A stretch of DNA of 64,000 bases from an uncultured Collinsella sp. (GTDB taxonomy: Bacteria > Actinomycetota > Coriobacteriia > Coriobacteriales > Coriobacteriaceae), in contig CAKUGY010000011.1 of assembly GCA_934654835.1 (NCBI GenBank), positions 1-64,000 on the forward strand. Reading direction: 5' to 3'. The notes under the pieces are model-generated. The model searched no databases. It saw only the letters and a list, made by a program, of their open reading frames with translations, and was not told the origin of the DNA. This document shows positions 16,992-26,099 of the stretch, one piece after another. How positions within the stretch are numbered: position 1 is the first letter of the stretch; each line of letters begins with the position of its first letter. Both the position numbers and the translations under genes were made by a program.

Positions 16992-18569
16992 ATGGATACC
17001 TCCACAATGCTTTTGGCACTCGTTGCGTGCCCCCTGGCCCTGTCCGCCATCATGGCCATCGTTCCCAAGACCGCATCGCGTGGCGTCTTTGAGCTTTGCC
17101 ATGCCGTCTCGGCCGTCGTTGTGCTCGCCGGCTCGCTTGCCATCGCGCTGCCCGTCTTTACCGACGGCGGCGAGATCTGGGCGCTCGACCCCTGGTTCCA
17201 TGTCGACGCCCTGGGCGCGCTGTTCGTGCTTATCATCGGCATCATCGGCTTTTGTATCGCCGTCTACTCGATCGGCCTGGTTCGCCAGCTCGTCGCCGAC
17301 GGCGTCTACGGACCCGATCAGGTAAAACAGTACTACGCGTTCTACAGCTTGTTCTTGTTCACCATGCTTTTGGCCGCGACGACCAACAACATCATCATTA
17401 TGTGGGCGGCCATCGAGGCCACCACGCTCGCCTCGGCCCTGCTTGTCGCGCTCAAGAACACGCGCCACGCCCTCGAGGCCACGTGGAAATACATCATGGT
17501 CTGCACCGCCGGCGTGGCCTTTGGCCTGTTCGGCACGCTGCTGATCTACGCCAACGCTGCCGACGTGATCTCGAACCCGCATATGGCCGCGTTCCTCTCG
17601 GGCGTGCTGCCCGAGGCCGATAAGCTCGACCCGGCGATCGTGCGCCTGGCCTTTGCGTTTATCGTGATTGGCTTTGGCACCAAGGCCGAGGTCTTTCCCA
17701 TGCACACCTGGATGCCCGATACGCTCTCCCAGGCTCCTGGCTCCATCTCGGCGCTGCTGTCGGGCGTGGTGCTCAAGTGCTCCATGCTCATCATCATCCG
17801 CTTTGACATGGTTGCCACCCATGCCATCGGCAGCGACTTCCCCAGCCTGTTGCTGCTGGTGATCGGCGTGCTGTCGATCGTGTTTTCGAGCTTTGCCCTG
17901 TTTGCACAGACCGACATCAAGCGCAAGCTGGCCTACTCCTCGTGCGAGAACGCTGGCGTCATCATGCTGTGCCTGGGTATTGGCGGTCCTTTGGGCATCG
18001 CCGCGGCCCTGCTGCATAGCATGTTCCACGGTCTTGCCAAGTCGCTGTGCTTCTGCCTCACCGAGAATGTCGAGCACGCCTATGGCACGCGCGACCTGAG
18101 CCAGATCCGCGGCATCATCGAGCGCGCGCCCATTACCGGCGCACTGATGGTTGTCGGCTTTTTGGCGCTGGCCGGTTTTCCGCCCTTCGCCATGTTCATC
18201 TCGGAGTTCGGCACCTTTGTGGCGGCCTTTGCCGCCGGTAGCCCCTGGTGGCTCGTCGTGATCGTGGCGCTCGCCCTGACCGTCGCCATCAGCGGCCTGA
18301 CGCGCGTCGTCATTTCGTCGGTCTTTGGCAAGACGCTGCACGAGCCCGTCGATACCGAGCGTCGCGAGTCGAGCATTTGGATGCTCATCCCCGAGGCCCT
18401 GCTTGCCGCCTGCCTGATCTGGTTTGGCCTTGCCACGCCTCTGCCCGTGGTGCGCGGTGTTGAGAACGCCGTCGCCATCGTGCTCGATCAGGATACCGAT
18501 GCTCTGCACACGGCCCCGATGTTCCGCGAATTCTTTGGCTCCGAGGCCACTCAGAGCGAGGTGAAGTAG
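16992..18569 (+). CDS. hyfF: Hydrogenase-4 membrane subunit HyfF (antiporter-like)
   Basis: 525 residues (526 in E. coli), the third proton_antipo_M-type subunit. It shows NNIIIMWAAIEATTLASALLV with the conserved Glu, FGTKAEVFPMHTWMPDTLSQAPGSIS, and IKRKLAYSSCENAGVIMLCLG. It begins 4 nt after the hyfE stop and its stop directly abuts the hyfG start (18569/18570), so subunit stoichiometry is probably kept by coupled translation. Confidence 0.92.
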   Translation: MDTSTMLLALVACPLALSAIMAIVPKTASRGVFELCHAVSAVVVLAGSLAIALPVFTDGGEIWALDPWFHVDALGALFVLIIGIIGFCIAVYSIGLVRQLVADGVYGPDQVKQYYAFYSLFLFTMLLAATTNNIIIMWAAIEATTLASALLVALKNTRHALEATWKYIMVCTAGVAFGLFGTLLIYANAADVISNPHMAAFLSGVLPEADKLDPAIVRLAFAFIVIGFGTKAEVFPMHTWMPDTLSQAPGSISALLSGVVLKCSMLIIIRFDMVATHAIGSDFPSLLLLVIGVLSIVFSSFALFAQTDIKRKLAYSSCENAGVIMLCLGIGGPLGIAAALLHSMFHGLAKSLCFCLTENVEHAYGTRDLSQIRGIIERAPITGALMVVGFLALAGFPPFAMFISEFGTFVAAFAAGSPWWLVVIVALALTVAISGLTRVVISSVFGKTLHEPVDTERRESSIWMLIPEALLAACLIWFGLATPLPVVRGVENAVAIVLDQDTDALHTAPMFREFFGSEATQSEVK

Positions 18570-20342
18570 ATGATTGAAACTGAGAACAAGGTGTATGCCC
18601 GCCGCTGCGAGAGTCATGTCGAGGCCCTGCGCCGCGCCGTTCCGGGCTGCATCGAGAAGGTCGAGTGGCAGTGCGAGGACCAGCTGACGATCACCGTTAA
18701 GCTGGACCGTCTGCCCGAGGCCGTCCACTACCTGTACTACGAGCGCTACGGCTGGATTCCCGTGATCGTCGGCAACGACGAGCGCAGCCTGTGCGGCCGC
18801 TACGCCGTGTACTACCTCATCTCCATGGAGGGGGAGGACCCCGGCTGGGTGACCGTGCGCGCCGAGGTCGACCCCGCCAAGATGACGTTCCCGTCCGTGA
18901 CGCCGTTCGTTCCCGCCTGCGTGTGGGGCGAGCGCGAGCTGCGCGATATGTTCGGCCTGATCCCCGAGGGTCTGCCCGATCGCCGTCGCCTGGTACTGCC
19001 CGACGACTGGCCGAGCGGCCTGTACCCGCTGCGCAAGGACTCCATGGACTACCGTTTCCGTCCCGCTCCCGTGAGCGACATGGAAAACTACGAGTTCCTT
19101 GCCGACACCAAGGGCAAGGAGACGACCCTTGTCCCCATGGGACCGCTGCACATTACCTCAGACGAGCCCGGCCACTTCCGCCTGTTCGTGGAGGGCGAGA
19201 CGATCGTCGACGCCGACTATCGTTTGTTCTACGTGCACCGCGGCATGGAGAAGGTCGCCGAGACGCGCCTGAACTACGATGCCGTGACGTTCCTCGCCGA
19301 CCGTATCTGCGGCATTTGCGGCTGCGCCCACTCGGTGGCCTACGCCGAGTCCGTCGAACGCGCCCAAGGCATCCACGTCCCGCTGCGCGCCCAGTACATT
19401 CGCGCCATCGTGCTTGAGGTCGAGCGCCTGCACTCGCACCTGCTCAACATTGGCCTGGCGTCGCATTACACGGGCTTTGACTCCGGCTTCCAGCAGTTCT
19501 TCCGCGTCCGCGAGAAGTCGATGGACCTGGCCGAGAAGCTCACCGGTCACCGCAAGACCTATGGCCTCAACGTGATCGGCGGCGTGCGTCGCGACATCCT
19601 GGCCGAGCAGAAGCTCTCTACGCTCACGACCATCCATCAGTTGCGCTCCGAGGTTCAGGAGCTTGTCGACGTGTTGCTCTCCACGCCCAACTTTATTGAG
19701 CGTACGAGCGGCATCGGCATTCTGGATCGCAAGATCGCCCGCGACTTCTCGCCGGTCGGTCCGCTCATGCGCGGCTCGGGTTATGCCCGCGACGTGCGTT
19801 TTGACCATCCCTTCGACGGCTATGCCGACCCCGACATCCAAAAGATGCATGCGGCCACGGCCGACACCTGCGATGCCTTCGGCCGTACCGCCGTGCGTAT
19901 CCAGGAGGTCTACGATTCGATCGACATGATCGAGACCATGCTCGAGAACTGCCCGTCGGGCCCCATCCTCACCACGGATTGGGAGTACACCCCGCATAAG
20001 TACGCCATCGGTGCTACCGAGGCGCCGCGCGGCGAGGACGTGCACTGGGCCATGCTCGGCAACAACCAGAAGTGCTACCGCTGGCGCGCCAAGGCCGCTA
20101 CGTACAGCAACTGGCCGGTCCTGCGCTACATGTTCCGCGGCAACACCGTGGGCGATGCGGCGCTGATCGTCGGCTCGCTCGACCCGTGCTACTCCTGCAC
20201 CGACCGCGTGACGGTGACCGACGTGGCCGCCAAGCGCGACCACGTGCTGGACAAGGAGCAGTTCGAGAACGTCTGGCGCGACAAGTCGCCGCTTGCGGGC
20301 GAGGGCACCATGGCCGCTCCGCTCGATGAGGAGGCGCTCTAA
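18570..20342 (+). CDS. hyfG: [NiFe] hydrogenase-4 large subunit HyfG (NuoC-NuoD fusion)
   Basis: 590 residues. Residues 1-165 are a NuoC-like domain (WGERELRDMFGLIPEGLPDRRRL). The rest is the NuoD/hydrogenase large subunit. The NiFe site is formed by R245-I-C247-G-I-C250 and, near the C-terminus, by D538-P-C540-Y-S-C543. After CTDR (R546) comes a 44-residue extension beginning VTVTDV, equivalent to the HycE tail that a HycI-type protease removes after nickel insertion; a candidate protease is encoded at 22427. It reduces protons to H2 using electrons from formate. All four NiFe cysteines are standard, with no selenocysteine. Confidence 0.95.
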   Translation: MIETENKVYARRCESHVEALRRAVPGCIEKVEWQCEDQLTITVKLDRLPEAVHYLYYERYGWIPVIVGNDERSLCGRYAVYYLISMEGEDPGWVTVRAEVDPAKMTFPSVTPFVPACVWGERELRDMFGLIPEGLPDRRRLVLPDDWPSGLYPLRKDSMDYRFRPAPVSDMENYEFLADTKGKETTLVPMGPLHITSDEPGHFRLFVEGETIVDADYRLFYVHRGMEKVAETRLNYDAVTFLADRICGICGCAHSVAYAESVERAQGIHVPLRAQYIRAIVLEVERLHSHLLNIGLASHYTGFDSGFQQFFRVREKSMDLAEKLTGHRKTYGLNVIGGVRRDILAEQKLSTLTTIHQLRSEVQELVDVLLSTPNFIERTSGIGILDRKIARDFSPVGPLMRGSGYARDVRFDHPFDGYADPDIQKMHAATADTCDAFGRTAVRIQEVYDSIDMIETMLENCPSGPILTTDWEYTPHKYAIGATEAPRGEDVHWAMLGNNQKCYRWRAKAATYSNWPVLRYMFRGNTVGDAALIVGSLDPCYSCTDRVTVTDVAAKRDHVLDKEQFENVWRDKSPLAGEGTMAAPLDEEAL

Positions 20343-20343
20343 T

Positions 20344-21060
20344 ATGCTGAAGCTTTGGAAGGTCAACGCCAAGGCCGGCGACGCGACGGTCAAGTACCCG
20401 TTTGCGCCGTTTCCCACCAATAAGGACATGCGCGGTAAGCCCGAGCACAATGCCGAACTCTGCATCGCCTGCGGTGCCTGCGGCGTCGCGTGCCCGGCTG
20501 ATGCCATCCGCATGGATACCGACCTTGCGGCTGATACCATCACCTGGTCGATCGACTACGGCCGCTGCATCTTCTGCGGCCGCTGCGAGGAAGCCTGCCC
20601 CATGGAGGCCATCAAGCTCACCGAGGAGTTTGAGCTGGCCGTCATGAGCAAGGACGACCTCACCAGCAAGAGCGTCTACACGCTCGAGCACTGCTCGCGC
20701 TGCGGCAAGCCGTTCGCCCCGCACAAGGAGATTGACTACGCCAAACGCCTGCTGCAAAAGGCCGGCGGCATGGAGGCCGAGCAGGCTGCCCGTACCGTCG
20801 GTATGTGCCAGGAGTGCAAGCGCGAGCTCGACGCCCTGCGCGCCGCCTCGGCCGTAAAGACCGGTAACGCGCGCGGCATGGCTGCCAACGAGACGCTTGC
20901 GTCCGGTGAGCCCCAGGGCCCCGGCATGGAGTATCTGGGCGGCCACGGCGTGAACCCGGAGTATATCGACCGCGAGCTTAACCCCGATGCGCCCGAGATT
21001 CCCGCCGGTCCGGCGCCGGTCGAGGGCATCATCATGGATTTTGATACGAAGGAGGAGTAA
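20344..21060 (+). CDS. hyfH: Hydrogenase-4 Fe-S subunit HyfH (NuoI-like)
   Basis: 238 residues with two adjacent [4Fe-4S] motifs, CIACGACGVACPADAI near residue 38 and CIFCGRCEEACPMEAI near 75, as in HycF/HyfH/NuoI. About 55 residues later CSRCGKPF and CQECKREL form a possible zinc or extra metal site. The C-terminal 80 residues (ending DFDTKEE) are longer than in E. coli HyfH. ATG 20344 lies 1 nt after the hyfG stop; upstream in-frame starts sit inside hyfG and are not needed. Confidence 0.9.
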   Translation: MLKLWKVNAKAGDATVKYPFAPFPTNKDMRGKPEHNAELCIACGACGVACPADAIRMDTDLAADTITWSIDYGRCIFCGRCEEACPMEAIKLTEEFELAVMSKDDLTSKSVYTLEHCSRCGKPFAPHKEIDYAKRLLQKAGGMEAEQAARTVGMCQECKRELDALRAASAVKTGNARGMAANETLASGEPQGPGMEYLGGHGVNPEYIDRELNPDAPEIPAGPAPVEGIIMDFDTKEE

Positions 21061-21062
21061 CC

Positions 21063-21845
21063 ATGGCCGAACCCACGCTTTTGCCCGAGCGGCTTCAGTA
21101 CCGCCCGACCAAGATCGAGCTCGACGAGAGCATCGAGAAGGCCAAGGCGACCCTTCTTAAGAAGATCAAGCGCTCGGTGTACGTCTACCGTGTTGACTGC
21201 GGCGGCTGCAACGGCTGCGAGATCGAGATCTTCGGTTCCATCACGCCCGTCTTTGACGTCGAGCGTTTTGGCATCAAGGTCGTCCCGTCGCCCCGCCACG
21301 CCGACGTGCTGCTGTACACCGGTGCCGTGACGCGCGCAATGCGCATGCCGGCCCTGCGCGCCTTTGAGGCCGCGCCCGATCCCAAGATCGTGGTGTCCTA
21401 CGGCGCATGCGGCTGCACCGGCGGCATCTTCTACGACAACTACTGCGTCTGGGGCGGCACGGACAAGATCTTGCCGGTCGATGTCTACATCCCCGGCTGC
21501 CCGCCCAGCCCGGCGCAGACCATCTACGGCTTTGCCATGGCGCTCGGTCTGCTCGACCAAAAGCTCCATGCCGAGACTACGGTGGAGGCCGAAGGCGAGC
21601 AGGCAGACATTCTGCACCCCGGCGTGCCGTATAAGCTGCGCGTGGCCATCGAGCGCGAGGCTCGTGCCATGAGCGGTTACCGCTATGGTCGCGACCTGGC
21701 CAACGAGTTTATGGATACGCTCGAGGGTGCGCCCAAGGGCGATATCCGCGGCGCCATGGCGCTGCTCATCGACAAGCAGGATGATCCCCGCCGCGTCGAG
21801 GTCTACTCGGCGCTGCAGGATCTGGTGCTGGCCGGAGGTCGCTAG
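21063..21845 (+). CDS. hyfI: [NiFe] hydrogenase-4 small subunit HyfI (NuoB-like)
   Basis: 260 residues. It holds the single [4Fe-4S] cluster next to the NiFe site: C46-G-G-C49-N-G-C52-E, GACGCTGGIFYDNYC and IPGCPPSPAQTIYGFA. These match HycG/HyfI/NuoB, including absence of the two distal clusters of classical uptake hydrogenases. The C-terminal 60 residues form a charged extension. It starts 2 nt after hyfH, and its stop abuts the next start. Confidence 0.94.
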   Translation: MAEPTLLPERLQYRPTKIELDESIEKAKATLLKKIKRSVYVYRVDCGGCNGCEIEIFGSITPVFDVERFGIKVVPSPRHADVLLYTGAVTRAMRMPALRAFEAAPDPKIVVSYGACGCTGGIFYDNYCVWGGTDKILPVDVYIPGCPPSPAQTIYGFAMALGLLDQKLHAETTVEAEGEQADILHPGVPYKLRVAIEREARAMSGYRYGRDLANEFMDTLEGAPKGDIRGAMALLIDKQDDPRRVEVYSALQDLVLAGGR

Positions 21846-22427
21846 ATGGAGCTTACGGACCGCTCTGGTTACTTTGCGGGCCCCGGCATGCTCGGCGGCT
21901 CCTTCGGTGACGCCTCGCGCGCAAGCGTCGAGGCCGCCGAGGGCGTCGCCGATTCCTGCCTGGCCCACGAGCCCGATCAGGTGGTCTTCTACGAGCTCAC
22001 GCGCAAGTTTGTCGAGACCGAGGAAGACGTTCCCCAGGAGGCCTGCGACGTGCTGTACTACACGCTCGCCGTGGGCCACCACACCGGCGTGCTCGATTGC
22101 TTTGAGCCGCGTCTGTCGGTGCCGGTGGACGTTTTCTATACGCTCGTCGACGCGCTGCCGGAAGGGGAGGCCCGGACCAAGTTTGAGGCCATCCGCTCCT
22201 TTGGCGAGTGCCAGCTCGACAAGGCCGCGGTGCCGTCCCTGCTCGAGGCGTGCGACATGCTGCTCGACGAGCGCGGCTTTCGCGGATCGGCCAAGGCCGG
22301 CATCTCGGTGTTCGATGACGACTTTGGCCTGCATGCCCAGCAGGTCGCGTTTCTGATGAAGTTCCGCGACCTGGTGGAGCGTGTGCGCGACGTGTCGGGC
22401 GTGTACTTGACGGGAAGGTTGCAGTAA
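21846..22427 (+). CDS. hyfJ: HycH/HyfJ-like formate hydrogenlyase maturation protein
   Basis: 193 residues. The start and stop fit exactly between hyfI and the protease gene, and the sequence follows the HycH/HyfJ family: VVFYELTRKFVE, ACDVLYYTLAVGHHTGVLDCF and DDDFGLHAQQVAFLMKF near the C-terminus. HycH acts in E. coli in assembling the hydrogenase-3 large subunit; its chemistry is unknown. Its stop codon overlaps the protease start (TAATG at 22425-22429). It is soluble, with no membrane segment or metal motif. Confidence 0.82.
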   Translation: MELTDRSGYFAGPGMLGGSFGDASRASVEAAEGVADSCLAHEPDQVVFYELTRKFVETEEDVPQEACDVLYYTLAVGHHTGVLDCFEPRLSVPVDVFYTLVDALPEGEARTKFEAIRSFGECQLDKAAVPSLLEACDMLLDERGFRGSAKAGISVFDDDFGLHAQQVAFLMKFRDLVERVRDVSGVYLTGRLQ

Positions 22428-22930
22428 TGGGTCGCGTTATCGATGGCCGCGTGAACGGCGCCCCCTTTGCGGGCATTGTGCTCACGGCCGGAAGCGTTTT
22501 GCGCGCCGACGATGCCGCCGGCCCCGTGCTCTCCAAAAAGATGGAGGACGCGCCCATCGCCGGTTGGTACACCATCGACGGCGGGCAGACGCCCGAGGAT
22601 GACATCATCGAGGTCAAGCGCGAGCGTCCGTCGCGTCTGGTGCTCGTGGATGCCGCCGATATGGCGTTGCCCGTCGGTTCGATCCGTCTGCTCGACAAAA
22701 GTGACGTGGCTCGCAAGTCGATGTTCACCACGCATTCGCTTCCGCTCTCGATTTTGATCGAAGAGATCGAGCAATCATGCGATGATATCGTCTTCGTAGG
22801 GATTCAGCCGGGCGACACGGAGTTCTACAACCCCATGTCCCCGGAGGTCTTTGACGCCGTCGACGCCGTGTACGACGCCGTGGCCGCCAACGACTTTTCC
22901 CACTTTGTCCGCTTGGGGCAGGAGCTTTAG
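22427..22930 (+). CDS. hycI: Hydrogenase maturation endopeptidase HycI
   Basis: 167 residues of the HycI/HybD/HyaD protease family, which clips the C-terminal tail of the large subunit after nickel insertion. The nickel-sensing acids are visible as the first D in RADDAAGPV (near residue 27) and in VDAADM (near 76), with TTHSLPLSILIE after that and FVGIQPGDTEFYNPMSPEV towards the end. Its partner here should be HyfG, which keeps a 44-residue tail. A one-base overlap with hyfJ supports coupled expression. Confidence 0.9.
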   Translation: MGRVIDGRVNGAPFAGIVLTAGSVLRADDAAGPVLSKKMEDAPIAGWYTIDGGQTPEDDIIEVKRERPSRLVLVDAADMALPVGSIRLLDKSDVARKSMFTTHSLPLSILIEEIEQSCDDIVFVGIQPGDTEFYNPMSPEVFDAVDAVYDAVAANDFSHFVRLGQEL

Positions 22931-22969
22931 GAGTCCTTGTCCCTGCCCATTAGGAAAGAAGTGATTGAC

Positions 22970-23809
22970 ATGGCAGATACCAAGGTGGAGTATCCCGCTC
23001 CCGATTGCCTGGCGCCCGCCGCGATCGAGGCAAAGACCGAGGCCGCCGGCGTGACCAAGGCAAACCTGCCGGTCGCGAAGGCCTTTGTCTTGGCGATGTT
23101 CGCCGGTGCGTTCATCGCCTTTGGTGGCCTGTTCTTTACCGTGTTCTTGAGCGATAGCACCTTGGGCTGGGGTGCCCAGCGTGTTGTGGGCGGCCTGTGC
23201 TTTTGCCTGGGCCTGGTGCTCGTGCTTATTTGCGGCGCCGAGCTCTTTACGGGCAACTCGCTTATGGTCTGCGCGCTCAAGAGCAAAAAGATCACGCTGC
23301 TCCAGATGCTCAAAGCCTGGCTTGTCGTGTGGGTCGGTAACTTTGTCGGCGCCCTGTTTATCGTCTTTTTGGTGTACATGGCCGGCATCTACAAGCTCAA
23401 CGGCGAGGCGGTCGCCAATTCCATGGTGAGCGTGGCCGCCGGCAAGGTGACGATCGACTGGGTGACGATCTTCTTCCGCGGCATCCTGTGCAACATTTTT
23501 GTGTGCCTGGCCGTGTGGATCGGCACCGCCGGCAAGACCGTGGTCGACAAGGTCGTGGGCATTCTGCTGCCCATCGCCGCCTTTGTGGCCTGCGGTTTTG
23601 AGCACTGCGTTGCCAACATGTACTTTTTGCCCATGGGTGCCGTGATGCACGCGTGCGGCTACGGTGCCGACGTTGCCGGCGCCGATGCTTTGAACGTCGC
23701 GGGCATTGCATTTAACCTGTCCGCCGCCACGCTGGGCAACATCGTGGGCGGCGCGGTTCTGATCGCGCTCGGCTATTGGTTCATTTACGCCAAGAAGTCC
23801 GAGGCGTAA
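22970..23809 (+). CDS. focA: Formate/nitrite transporter family channel (FocA/FocB-like)
   Basis: 279-residue FNT-family pentameric channel with six helices. The conserved segments are MFAGAFIAFGGLFFTV near residue 47, LVLICGAELFTGNSLMVCAL near 90, GNFVGALFIVFLVY, the GILCNIFVCLAVW signature after the fourth helix, and FEHCVANMYFLPMG with the pore histidine. It would bring formate to FdhF or let it out. The 35-residue soluble N-terminus resembles that of FocA. It is the last gene of the operon, 39 nt after hycI, as focB follows the E. coli hyf genes. ATG 22970 has AGGAAAG upstream. Confidence 0.92.
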   Translation: MADTKVEYPAPDCLAPAAIEAKTEAAGVTKANLPVAKAFVLAMFAGAFIAFGGLFFTVFLSDSTLGWGAQRVVGGLCFCLGLVLVLICGAELFTGNSLMVCALKSKKITLLQMLKAWLVVWVGNFVGALFIVFLVYMAGIYKLNGEAVANSMVSVAAGKVTIDWVTIFFRGILCNIFVCLAVWIGTAGKTVVDKVVGILLPIAAFVACGFEHCVANMYFLPMGAVMHACGYGADVAGADALNVAGIAFNLSAATLGNIVGGAVLIALGYWFIYAKKSEA

Positions 23810-23830
23810 GAGCTGCTTGCTGGGTGTTGA

Positions 23831-23866
23831 GCCTCCCGCGGGGCGCTGCCGTGCGGGAGGCTTATT
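23831..23866 (+). terminator. Terminator of the formate hydrogenlyase operon
   Basis: Perfect 9-bp stem GCCTCCCGC/GCGGGAGGC (23831-23839 with 23853-23861) followed by TTATTT, 22 nt after the FNT channel stop. Confidence 0.85.
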
Positions 23867-23929
23867 TGGCCTTGGGACATGTTGCTTGCCCGTTAGTCTT
23901 TGTGTTTAGTTTGGAAAGGGGTAATCGAG

Positions 23930-26047
23930 ATGGCATCTGATGCTGAGCGTGCCGGTCGCACCGTGGTGACCACGTGCGGGGGATGCTATGCCGATTGCGC
24001 CTTTGCGGCCCATGTTGAGGATGGGCGTGTGGTGGCCGAACTACCGGTGCCGGGGCACCCGTGTACGGCGCGGGCCCTGTGCGCTCGCGGGCGGCATCGC
24101 CTGTCCATGCCGTTTGACGAGCGCGACCGTATCTTGCATCCCATGCGCCGCCGCGAGGATGGTTCGGGGTTCGATGCGGTGAGCTGGGACGATGCGTTTG
24201 CTCAGATCGCGGCGCGTCTTGCGGGGATTATTGACGAGCATGGCGCCCGTGCGCTGGGCATGACGCTCGGCGTGCCCTCGTTCGACCGTTATTGGGCCTA
24301 TCGTTTTATGCACGCGCTGGGATCTCCCAACGTGTACGGTGCCGACGGCGCCTGTGAGGTGAGCCGCCTGACCGGTTGGGAGCACAGCTTGGGTTACAGC
24401 CCGGCATCCGACTTGGCCCATACCGATTGCATCATGTACCTGGGGCGCTCCATCGTGGATTCGTCGACGATGGGCGCAGTCGATGCCCTGAACAACGCTC
24501 GACGTCGCGGGGCCAAGATTATTGTGGTGGATCCGCGTCGCAGCGGTTCGGCCGCGCTTGCCGACCGCTGGCTGCGCGTGCGCCCGGGCTGCGACTTGGC
24601 CCTGCTGCTGGGTATTGCCCACGTTTTGATCGCCGAGGACCGGTACGATCGCGACTTTGTGGCCCGCTATACCACGGGCTTTGATGAGCTGGCGCGGGCG
24701 GCTGTCGCCTGGACGCCCGAGTGGGCCGAGTCGATGTGCGACGTGCCGGCCGACGACATCCGTGCGACGGCGCGCGATTTGGCTGCCGCGGCGCCTGCCG
24801 CCGTGGTCGATGCGGGCTTTCACGGTGGCATTGGCATCGCGTATGCCAACAGCACCCAGACGGCGCGCGCTATCTGTTTGGTCGATGTGCTGTTGGGTTG
24901 CCTGGGGCATGCGGGCGGTGCCCTCAATCCGCCGACGCAGCTCGCGCTGGGCGACTTGGATCCTGCGCGTTTTGCGACGCCGCCGGGGCCGTGCGAACCC
25001 AAGTTGGGCTCCGAGCGCTATCCGCTCGTCGATCCGGTGCGTGGTCTGTGCACGACCATCGGCCAGTCGATCCTCGCCGGCGACCTGCGTGGGCTCATCG
25101 TCTATGCCAGCAATCCCGGTGCGGGTTACGGCAACGCCGATGCATGGCTTGGCATCTTGCAGCAGCTCGACCTGCTCGTGACCATCGATATCCGCTGGTC
25201 CGAGACGGCGCGTGCTTCTGACTTCGTGCTGCCCGATGTGACGTATCTGGAGGCCGACCGCGGCGTGGGTACGGTCGTGGGTCGCAACGATGCGCGCGTG
25301 TTCTACCGCAATGCGGTGCTGCCGGTTTTGCATGACGACACGCGTCCCGGACGGGAGATTTTTGCCGGCCTGGCTGCTGCCTGTGGCGTGGGCGAGTACT
25401 TCGAATTTACGCCGGATGACCTTGCGGCGGCCCAGGTGGCTTCGTTTGGGATCGACTTGGCTACGCTCAGGGAACGCGGTTGGGTAGACACGGGCATGTC
25501 GCTGCCGTCGCGTACGGGCGAGCCGGTGATTCCGCTCGACGGCGGTAAGATTGCGCTGGCAAGCGATGTGTGGGAGCGCGCCGGCTTGGGTCGTGTGCCC
25601 GGATGGATTGCCCCCATGGTGGAGCCGGGGCCGGGGATGTTTCGCCTCATTAGCGGTAACCGGCCCTTTGAGTCACACACCTCGCGTAGGCTCGCGGCGG
25701 CCGGTGCTGCCGAGGCGGGCTCCGACCTGGATGCCGTACAGATGAATGCCGACGTCGCCGCGCGCATGGGCATCGCCAACGGCGAGGTCGTCGAGCTGGT
25801 GAGCGACATGGGTCGCGACCGGGTGCGCGTGGAGACCACGCCCTATCTGCATCCGGCGTGCATCTTTACGTCGGCGGCTCCCGGCGGGCGTTCGTTTGGC
25901 GCCGGCGCGGGTGGCGCCCAAGCGCTCGGCGTCGGTCCGCTCGACCACACGCCGCTGCGCTGGGATCCCATTACGGGCGCCGCGCTCACCCAGGAAAACG
26001 CCGTTCGCGTGGAAAAGATTGCGCCGCGCGGGGATAATGACGAGTAA
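23930..26047 (+). CDS. Molybdopterin oxidoreductase catalytic subunit, substrate unknown
   Basis: 705 residues of the DMSO-reductase superfamily. The N-terminal [4Fe-4S] site is C16-x2-C19-x3-C23-x27-C51, followed by the usual RILHPMRRR and VSWDDAFAQIA. C142 in GADGACEVSR stands where PsrA/PhsA-type enzymes place the Mo-ligating cysteine; no UGA is present. MGD-binding features include IIVVDPRRSGSAALADRWL, YASNPGAGYGNAD and the C-terminal MNADVAARMGIANGEVVEL. There is no Tat signal, so it is probably cytoplasmic. No electron-transfer or anchor subunit is adjacent. It lies between the FHL terminator and selA, 52 nt before selA. It could be a polysulfide-, selenate- or formate-type enzyme; I cannot assign a substrate. 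Confidence 0.82.
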   Translation: MASDAERAGRTVVTTCGGCYADCAFAAHVEDGRVVAELPVPGHPCTARALCARGRHRLSMPFDERDRILHPMRRREDGSGFDAVSWDDAFAQIAARLAGIIDEHGARALGMTLGVPSFDRYWAYRFMHALGSPNVYGADGACEVSRLTGWEHSLGYSPASDLAHTDCIMYLGRSIVDSSTMGAVDALNNARRRGAKIIVVDPRRSGSAALADRWLRVRPGCDLALLLGIAHVLIAEDRYDRDFVARYTTGFDELARAAVAWTPEWAESMCDVPADDIRATARDLAAAAPAAVVDAGFHGGIGIAYANSTQTARAICLVDVLLGCLGHAGGALNPPTQLALGDLDPARFATPPGPCEPKLGSERYPLVDPVRGLCTTIGQSILAGDLRGLIVYASNPGAGYGNADAWLGILQQLDLLVTIDIRWSETARASDFVLPDVTYLEADRGVGTVVGRNDARVFYRNAVLPVLHDDTRPGREIFAGLAAACGVGEYFEFTPDDLAAAQVASFGIDLATLRERGWVDTGMSLPSRTGEPVIPLDGGKIALASDVWERAGLGRVPGWIAPMVEPGPGMFRLISGNRPFESHTSRRLAAAGAAEAGSDLDAVQMNADVAARMGIANGEVVELVSDMGRDRVRVETTPYLHPACIFTSAAPGGRSFGAGAGGAQALGVGPLDHTPLRWDPITGAALTQENAVRVEKIAPRGDNDE

Positions 26048-26099
26048 TTGACTCAGCCGATGTATTCGACTGATCCACGTTTGTTTTGAAAGGCCGCAC

